Translations under genes and position numbers: made by a program | Notes under the pieces: generated by a model | The model's input: only the letters and a program-made list of their open reading frames with translations | The model's database searches: none | What the model was told of the DNA's origin: nothing | Source of the DNA: an uncultured Oscillospiraceae bacterium | Lineage (GTDB): Bacteria; Bacillota; Clostridia; Oscillospirales; Oscillospiraceae | DNA length: 43,823 bases | Assembly: GCA_958423465.1 (NCBI GenBank) | Contig: CATZRD010000017.1 | Location: 1-43,823, forward strand | Direction: 5' to 3' | In this document: positions 38,683-43,823 of the stretch, in pieces | Position numbering within the stretch: the first letter of the stretch is position 1 | Layout of the letters: each line of letters begins with the position of its first letter

Positions 38683-39714
38683 TTACAGAGGCTTTCCCGC
38701 CAGGACCTCCCGGTAGTCCTTCAGATTTTCCGCCAGCAGGGCGGGGGTGTCCAGACCGTAGGGGCACTTGGCGGCGCACTGGCCGCAGTGGATACAGGAG
38801 TCGATCTTCGCCATCTCCTTCTGCCAATGCTCTGTGAGCCAGGCCTGGGCCGGGGCCCGGCGGAGCATCAGACCCATCCGGGCGCACTGGCGGATCTCGA
38901 TGCCCTGGGGGCAGGGCATACAGTAGCCGCAGCTCCGGCAGAAGTTGCCGCTGAGCTCCCGGCGCTCCTTTTCAATGAACGTCTCCATCTCCTTGTCCAG
39001 CACCGGGGGATGGTCCTGGTAGGACAGGAATTCCTCCAGCTCCGTCATCCGCTGCACGCCCCAGATGGGCAGCACATGGTCAAACTGGGCGATGTAGGCG
39101 TAGGCCGCGGCGGAGTTGTTGATCAGCCCGCCCGCCAGACCCTTCATGGCGATGAAGCCCACGTTTTTCTCCCTGCACCGGCGCACCAGCTCCAGCTCCA
39201 GATCGCTGGTCAGATAGCTGAAGGGGAACTGCAGCGTCTCATACAGCCCGCTCTCCACGGCCTCCCGGGCCACATGGATGCGGTGGTTGGTGATGCCGAT
39301 GTGGCGGATCCTGCCCTGGGCTTTGGCCTCCAGCATGGCCTCGTACAACCCGGTGCCGTCGCCGGGCCTGGGGCAGAAAGGGGGATTGTGGAACTGGCAC
39401 AGATCCACATAGTCCGTGCCCAGCTGGGCCAGAGAGGTCTCCAGATCCTCCCAGAACTCCTCCACGGTGAACCGGGGCATTTTGGTGGCGATATAGACCT
39501 GGTCCCGCACGGGCCCCAGGGCTTCGCCCACCTTGGCCTCGCTGTCCGTGTAGGCCCGGGCGGTGTCGAAAAAGCGGATGCCGCCGTCGTAGGCCCGGCG
39601 CAGCAGCGCCACCGCATCCTCCCGGCTGATCCGCTGGATGGGCAGCGCGCCGAAGCCGTTTTTCGGCACGGTGATGCCGGTGGCGCCCAGCGTAACGTAT
39701 GTCATCTCTCCCAT
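38683..39714 (-). CDS. Aldo/keto reductase with C-terminal ferredoxin domain
   Basis: A 343-residue protein. The TIM-barrel part (1-270) has the catalytic set Asp50, Tyr55 (FFDTARAYT), Lys78 and His109. The C-terminal part holds two Fe-S type motifs, CRSCGYCMPCPQG (near 280) and CIHCGQCAAKCPYG (near 315). This fusion is common in clostridia and probably lets ferredoxin rather than NADPH supply electrons. The substrate is not known. The start at 39714 has AAAGGA upstream; an ATG 9 bases later is possible. Divergent from typA. Confidence 0.88.
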   Translation of the reverse strand: MGEMTYVTLGATGITVPKNGFGALPIQRISREDAVALLRRAYDGGIRFFDTARAYTDSEAKVGEALGPVRDQVYIATKMPRFTVEEFWEDLETSLAQLGTDYVDLCQFHNPPFCPRPGDGTGLYEAMLEAKAQGRIRHIGITNHRIHVAREAVESGLYETLQFPFSYLTSDLELELVRRCREKNVGFIAMKGLAGGLINNSAAAYAYIAQFDHVLPIWGVQRMTELEEFLSYQDHPPVLDKEMETFIEKERRELSGNFCRSCGYCMPCPQGIEIRQCARMGLMLRRAPAQAWLTEHWQKEMAKIDSCIHCGQCAAKCPYGLDTPALLAENLKDYREVLAGKPL

Positions 39715-39801
39715 AGCGCTATCCTTTCTGTATGTGGTGGATGGTCCCTGGGGATAGGCCGGCCCCAAAAGGGGCAGGCTGTCCCTGACGGTATCATGAC
39801 C

Positions 39802-39831
39802 AGTATATACCGCCTCCGCCGGTGGGGTCAA
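39802..39831 (-). promoter_or_regulatory. Promoter of the aldo/keto reductase gene
   Basis: On the minus strand TTGACC, 18 bp, TATACT. Confidence 0.65.
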
Positions 39832-39908
39832 GACGGGGAGAGGGGACTTTTGCCCCGGATCGCCGTAAAATTTTTTGCGGGAAAGAGGAAAATTGTCAAG
39901 ATTGCGGG

Positions 39909-39937
39909 TTGAAAACCGCAGATGAATGTAATACAAT
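39909..39937 (+). promoter_or_regulatory. Promoter of typA
   Basis: TTGAAA, 17 bp, TACAAT, giving a leader of about 47 nt. Confidence 0.65.
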
Positions 39938-39990
39938 AAGCCAGTTGAAATTTTACGGGAGAATTCTGACCCAAGAAAGGGGTTTTCATT

Positions 39991-41820
39991 TTGCGCAACG
40001 AGAAACTTCGCAATGTAGCTATCATCGCCCACGTCGATCACGGCAAGACCACCCTGGTGGACCAGATGCTTAAGCAGGGCGGCGTCTACCGGGAGAACCA
40101 GGAGACCGTGGACCGGGTCATGGACTCCGGCGACCTGGAGCGGGAGCGGGGCATCACCATTTTGGCAAAGAACACCGCCATCCAGTACGGGGACACCAAG
40201 ATCAACATTGTGGACACCCCGGGCCACGCCGACTTCGGCGGCGAGGTGGAGCGCATCCTGAAGATGGTCAACGGCGTCATCCTGCTGGTGGACGCCGCCG
40301 AGGGCCCCATGCCCCAGACCCGCTTCGTCCTCAGCAAGGCCCTGGAGCTGGGCCACCGGGTCATCGTGGTGGTCAACAAGATCGACCGCCCGGACCAGCG
40401 GATCCACGAGGTCATCGACGAGGTGCTGGAGCTGCTGCTGGACCTGGACGCCACCGAGGAGCAGCTGGACAGCCCCATGCTGTTCTGCTCCGCCCGCCAG
40501 GGCATCTGCTCCTACCACCCTGACGACCTGGGTACGGACTTGAAGCCCCTCTTTGAGACCATCCTCAACTATATCCCCGCCCCGGAGGCGGATGTGGAGC
40601 AGCCCTTCCAGATGCTGGTCAGCTCCATCGACTACAACGAGTTCGTGGGCCGCATCGCCATCGGCCGCATCGAGCGGGGGACCATCCGGCAGAACCAGGA
40701 GATCGCGGTGTGCAACTACCACGATCCAGACGCCGCCCCCAAGAAGGCCAAGGCCGTGAGCATCTATGAGTTCGATGGCCTGAGCAAGAAGCCGGTGACG
40801 GAAGTCACCGCTGGCAACATCATCGCCATGAGCGGCATCGGCGACATCACCATCGGCGACACCATCTGCGCCGTCAGCGACCCGGAGCCTCTGCCTTTCG
40901 TGAAGATCTCCGCCCCCACCATGGAGATGACCTTCTCCATCAACGACTCCCCCTTCGCCGGGCGGGAGGGCAAGTTCGTCACCTCCCGGCAGATCCGGGA
41001 CCGCCTCTTCCGGGAGACGCTGAAGGACGTGTCCCTGCGGGTCAGCGAGATCGAGGGGGCCACCGACGCCTTCAACGTGGCGGGCCGGGGCGAGATGCAT
41101 CTTTCCATCCTCATCGAGACCATGCGCCGGGAAGGCTATGAGTTCCAGGTCTCCCCGCCCCGTGTCCTGTACCGGGAGATCGACGGGGTCAGGTGCGAGC
41201 CCATCGAGCGGCTGGTGGTGGACGTGCCCGCCGACAGCGTGGGGGCGGTCATTGAGAAGATCGGCTCCCGCAAGGGCGACATGGTGGAGATGACCCCCGT
41301 GGGCGAGCGGATGAAGATCGAGTTCCTGGTCCCCGCCCGGGGCCTCTTCGGCTACCGCAACGAGTTTCTGACCGACACCCGGGGCGAGGGCATCATGGCC
41401 TCCGTCTTTGACAGCTACGCCCCCTTCAAGGGCGAGCTGAGCCGCCGGAACACCGGCTCCCTCATCGCCTTTGAGACCGGCGAGTCCATCACCTACGGCC
41501 TTTTCAACGCCCAGGAGCGGGGGGCGCTGTTCATCGGCGCGGGGGTGCCCGTCTACGCCGGCATGGTGGTGGGCGTCTCCCCCAAGCAGGAGGACATCAC
41601 CGTCAACGTCTGCAAGAAGAAGCAGCTGACCAATATGCGGGCCTCCGGGTCCGACGACGCCCTGCGTCTGGTGCCCTACCGGCAGATGAGCCTGGAGCAG
41701 TGCCTGGAGTTCCTGGCCGACGACGAGCTGCTGGAGGTCACGCCCAAGAACCTGCGGATCCGCAAGCGGATCCTGGACCACGAAAAGCGGATGAAGGCCC
41801 TGAAGGGCGGCAAGAAATAA
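39991..41820 (+). CDS. typA: Ribosome-associated GTPase TypA/BipA
   Basis: A 609-residue translational GTPase. G1 is AHVDHGKTT, G2 RGITI, G3 DTPGHADF, G4 NKIDRPD. The C-terminal half has the EF-G-like domains III and V and the BipA-specific end. It binds 70S ribosomes and helps assemble large subunits and adapt to stress or low temperature. It starts with TTG; the sequence around it (AAAGGGG 9 nt upstream, N-terminus M-R-N-E-K-L-R-N-V-A-I-I-A-H-V-D) leaves no better start. Single gene with a terminator. Confidence 0.96.
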   Translation: MRNEKLRNVAIIAHVDHGKTTLVDQMLKQGGVYRENQETVDRVMDSGDLERERGITILAKNTAIQYGDTKINIVDTPGHADFGGEVERILKMVNGVILLVDAAEGPMPQTRFVLSKALELGHRVIVVVNKIDRPDQRIHEVIDEVLELLLDLDATEEQLDSPMLFCSARQGICSYHPDDLGTDLKPLFETILNYIPAPEADVEQPFQMLVSSIDYNEFVGRIAIGRIERGTIRQNQEIAVCNYHDPDAAPKKAKAVSIYEFDGLSKKPVTEVTAGNIIAMSGIGDITIGDTICAVSDPEPLPFVKISAPTMEMTFSINDSPFAGREGKFVTSRQIRDRLFRETLKDVSLRVSEIEGATDAFNVAGRGEMHLSILIETMRREGYEFQVSPPRVLYREIDGVRCEPIERLVVDVPADSVGAVIEKIGSRKGDMVEMTPVGERMKIEFLVPARGLFGYRNEFLTDTRGEGIMASVFDSYAPFKGELSRRNTGSLIAFETGESITYGLFNAQERGALFIGAGVPVYAGMVVGVSPKQEDITVNVCKKKQLTNMRASGSDDALRLVPYRQMSLEQCLEFLADDELLEVTPKNLRIRKRILDHEKRMKALKGGKK

Positions 41821-41824
41821 AGAT

Positions 41825-41858
41825 CAGAGGAGAGGGCGGAAGCCCTCTCCTCTGTTTT
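41825..41858. terminator. Bidirectional terminator between typA and comM
   Basis: CAGAGGAGAGGGC / GCCCTCTCCTCTG, a 13-bp perfect stem with a GGAA loop and TTTT. It can serve both convergent genes. Confidence 0.88.
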
Positions 41859-41860
41859 GC

Positions 41861-43378
41861 TTATCCCCGCAGGATATCCGTGTTGCGGTATTGGATGGCC
41901 TCCGCCAGGTGGGCGGCGGAGATGCTTTCCTCCCCCTCCAGGTCGGCGATGGTCCGGGCCACCCGGAGGATGCGGTCATGGCTGCGGGCGGTGAGGCCCA
42001 TGCGGTCGAAGGCGCCGCGGAGCAGCCGCTCCCCCCGGTCGTCCAGCTGGCAGTACAGGCCCACCATGGAGGGGGTCATCTGGGCGTTGCAGGAGACCTC
42101 CGTACCGGCGTAGCGCTTAGACTGCAGCTCCCGGGCGGCGTTGACCCGCCGGCGGATGACGGCGGAGGGCTCCGGCGACTCCCGGCGGCGCATGGCGTCG
42201 AACTCCACCGACGGCACCTGGACGTGGAGGTCCATCCGGTCCAGCAGGGGGCCGGAGATCCGGCTGACGTACTTTTCCACCATCTGATCGGTGCAGGTGC
42301 ACCGCTTGGTGGGGTGCCCCCGCCAGCCGCACCGGCAGGGGTTCATGGCGCACACCAGCATGAACCGGCTGGGCAGCTGGATGGACCCGGCGGCCCGGGT
42401 GATGGTCACCACCCCGTCCTCGATAGGCTGGCGCAGGACCTCCAGGGCGTCCCGCTGAAACTCCGGCAGCTCGTCCAGAAAGAGGACGCCGTTGTGGGCC
42501 AGAGAGATCTCCCCGGGCTTGGGATAGGCCCCGCCTCCCGCCAGGGCGGCGGCGGAGGCGGTGTGGTGGGGGCTGCGGAAGGGGCGGCTGGTGAGAAGGG
42601 GATGGCTGCTGTCGGTCAACCCCGCCACGCTCCAGATCTCCGTGGCCTCCAGAGCCTCCTTCTGGGTCATGTCCGGCAGGATGGAGGGGATGCGCCGGGC
42701 CAGCATGGACTTGCCCGCCCCCGGCGAGCCGATGAGCAGGATGTTGTGCCCCCCGGCGGCGGCGATCTCCAGGGCGCGCTTGACATTCTCCTGGCCCATG
42801 ACCTCGGCGAAGTCTGGACCGCCCGCCTGAGAGGGCTGGGGGGACCAGGCCGGAGCGGGGGCCATGGGCCGCTCCCGCCGGAGATGGGCCAGCAGCGCCG
42901 CCACGTCCGGCACGGGATACACGGTCAGCCCCTCCGCCAGGGCGGCCTCCGCGGCGTTTTCCGCCGGGACGTACAGCTCCCGGATTCCGGAGCGTCGGGC
43001 GGCCATGGCCATGGGCAGGGCGCCGGCCACCGGCCGCAGGGCCCCGGTGAGGCTCAGCTCCCCCAGAAAGGCGGCCTCCTCGCCGGGCGGGTCGATGTCC
43101 CCCTGGGCCGCCAGGATGCCCATGAGGATGGGCAGGTCGTAGACCGTGCCCTCCTTTCGCAGGGCGGCGGGTGCCAGATTGATGGTGATGCGGCTGACAG
43201 GGAATTTCGCCCCGCAGCACTTGATGGCCGCCCGGACCCGCTCCCGGGATTCCTTGACGGCGGCGTCGGGCAGCCCCACCACGTCGAAGGCGGGCAGACC
43301 GCCGCTGAGGGCGCACTCCACCGCCACCGGGTAGCCGGTGACGCCCTGAAGGCCCAGGGATCGAATGGTAACGGCCAT
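41861..43378 (-). CDS. ComM/YifB-family AAA+ (Mg-chelatase-like) helicase
   Basis: A 505-residue AAA+ protein. The N-terminal ChlI-like domain (1-170) starts MAVTIRSLGLQG, followed by Walker A GSPGAGKS, Walker B LFLDELPEF and the C-terminal lid. CRCGWRGHPTKRCTC gives a Cys cluster in the middle. Gram-negative ComM is a hexameric helicase for branch migration in natural transformation; the Firmicute YifB role is less clear. AAAGGAG lies before the ATG at 43378. Confidence 0.92.
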   Translation of the reverse strand: MAVTIRSLGLQGVTGYPVAVECALSGGLPAFDVVGLPDAAVKESRERVRAAIKCCGAKFPVSRITINLAPAALRKEGTVYDLPILMGILAAQGDIDPPGEEAAFLGELSLTGALRPVAGALPMAMAARRSGIRELYVPAENAAEAALAEGLTVYPVPDVAALLAHLRRERPMAPAPAWSPQPSQAGGPDFAEVMGQENVKRALEIAAAGGHNILLIGSPGAGKSMLARRIPSILPDMTQKEALEATEIWSVAGLTDSSHPLLTSRPFRSPHHTASAAALAGGGAYPKPGEISLAHNGVLFLDELPEFQRDALEVLRQPIEDGVVTITRAAGSIQLPSRFMLVCAMNPCRCGWRGHPTKRCTCTDQMVEKYVSRISGPLLDRMDLHVQVPSVEFDAMRRRESPEPSAVIRRRVNAARELQSKRYAGTEVSCNAQMTPSMVGLYCQLDDRGERLLRGAFDRMGLTARSHDRILRVARTIADLEGEESISAAHLAEAIQYRNTDILRG

Positions 43379-43439
43379 AAAAGGCTCCTTTCCCCCGCCG
43401 GCGGCGGGCCGGAACATCCGGATGAGGGGTATTTTTACC

Positions 43440-43468
43440 AGTATACCACAACGGATCCCCATTGACAA
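43440..43468 (-). promoter_or_regulatory. Promoter of the comM-like gene
   Basis: On the minus strand TTGTCA, 17 bp, TATACT with extended TG. Its -35 overlaps the -35 of the divergent promoter. Confidence 0.75.
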
Positions 43469-43490
43469 CGGCGGATCGGGGCGCTATCCT
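43462..43490 (+). promoter_or_regulatory. Promoter of the thiamine pyrophosphokinase gene
   Basis: TTGACA, 17 bp, TATCCT. Five of six -35 bases are shared with the opposite promoter. Confidence 0.7.
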
Positions 43491-43493
43491 GAT

Positions 43494-43526
43494 AAAAAAC
43501 CGGGAGGGCGGCAAAGGCCCCTCCCG
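43494..43526 (-). terminator. Minus-strand terminator inside the thiN leader
   Basis: CGGGAGGGGC / GCCCTCCCG-type stem (43501-43509 with 43517-43526) followed by six T on the minus strand only. It would protect the shared promoter region from antisense reading. On the plus strand it is a leader hairpin. Confidence 0.6.
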
Positions 43527-43548
43527 CTGGGAACCGGGGGAGAGGAAC

Positions 43549-43823
43549 ATGGAGCCTGTCTGCTATATCGTGGGGGCCATGGAGCCGGGGGAACTGCGCT
43601 TCGCGCCCCACCGGCCCCGGCTGGTCATCGCCGCGGACCGGGGGCTGTACTATTTGGAGCGCCGGGGGATCCGGCCGGACCTGATCGTGGGGGATTTCGA
43701 CTCCCTGGGCCGGACGCCGGAGGGAGAAAACGTGCTGCGGCATCCGGTGGAGAAGGACGACACCGATATGCTGCTGGCGGTGAAGGAGGGCCTGGCCCGG
43801 GGCTTAAAGACCTTCGTGCTCTA
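43549..43823 (+). CDS. thiN: Thiamine pyrophosphokinase, N-terminal part
   Basis: The first 91 residues of an enzyme that makes TPP from thiamine and ATP. AADRGL, PDLIVGDFDSL and KDDTDM are the family's ATP/Mg and thiamine site motifs. The frame leaves the window, so the C-terminal half is not seen. No TPP riboswitch is seen in the 60-nt leader. GGGGGAGAGGA precedes the ATG. TPP is the cofactor of VOR, but no link beyond that is shown. Confidence 0.93.
   Translation, partial: MEPVCYIVGAMEPGELRFAPHRPRLVIAADRGLYYLERRGIRPDLIVGDFDSLGRTPEGENVLRHPVEKDDTDMLLAVKEGLARGLKTFVL

Noticed and set aside
39715..41781. Minus-strand open frame opposite typA, in phase with the aldo/keto reductase
   Set aside because: The real reductase starts at 39714 with a ribosome site and promoter; the extension is antisense to TypA motifs.
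43491..43548. TPP riboswitch before thiamine pyrophosphokinase
   Set aside because: The leader is about 55 nt and lacks the conserved thi-box (CTGAGA) motif.
1..43823. CRISPR arrays, rRNA genes, prophage structural genes
   Set aside because: No regularly spaced direct repeats, rRNA motifs or phage morphogenesis proteins were seen; the lysozyme domains belong to a single exported protein.

Overview
The window looks like the chromosome of a GC-rich, anaerobic, spore-forming Firmicute of the gut Oscillospiraceae type, carrying part of an integrated mobile element at its left end. The support is strong AGGAGG ribosome sites, two T-box leaders, a 2-oxoacid:ferredoxin oxidoreductase, a SpoIIQ-like LytM protein, a YlbJ-like membrane protein and a pyrDB/pyrK-type pyrimidine operon. 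The taxon is inferred from gene content only.

Layout. 1-4114 (minus) is one end of an integrative/mobilizable element: start of a serine recombinase (apparently interrupted), a 63-aa protein, a PC4/YdbC-like ssDNA-binding protein, a ParB-like protein, a MobV relaxase, a 339-bp highly structured non-coding stretch, a RepA/KaiC-like ATPase and small upstream ORFs. 4391-8892 holds a MATE transporter, a secreted or S-layer-attached protein with two muramidase domains (GH24-SLH-GH25) and an M23/LytM protein. 9164-15471 (minus) is a complete UMP operon, pyrC-K-D-F-HAD-E-B-I, from a consensus promoter with a leader too short for a PyrR attenuator. 15653-21675 contains a lipoprotein, a 997-aa fused ABC transporter (minus), and a DUF2975-like membrane protein / YozG-like regulator / lipoprotein operon. 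21734-24624 (minus) is cobS-cobC-prmA-ycxB.

24740-35892 is the most interesting part. Two T-box leaders each precede a paralogous protein joining an XRE helix-turn-helix, a cupin and a medium-chain acyl-CoA synthetase. No terminator is seen after the second ligase, so T-box 2 probably controls a nine-gene operon: ligase, ParA/MinD-like ATPase, GNAT, VorD-VorB-VorA-VorC, an omega-amidase-like nitrilase and a branched-chain aminotransferase. A T-box turns genes on when an amino acid is scarce. I therefore read the operon as assimilatory: branched-chain acid -> acyl-CoA -> reductive carboxylation to the 2-oxoacid -> transamination to valine/leucine/isoleucine. My hand fold of T-box 2 places GUA (Val) best. 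The amino acid sensed by T-box 1 could not be resolved.

36008-43823 holds a second MATE transporter, a YlbJ-like protein (minus), tRNA-Arg(CCU) with an unusual 19-bp leader hairpin (minus), an aldo/keto reductase with a C-terminal ferredoxin domain (minus), typA, a ComM/YifB-type ATPase (minus) and the start of thiamine pyrophosphokinase at the window edge. The last two genes are driven by divergent promoters whose -35 boxes overlap.
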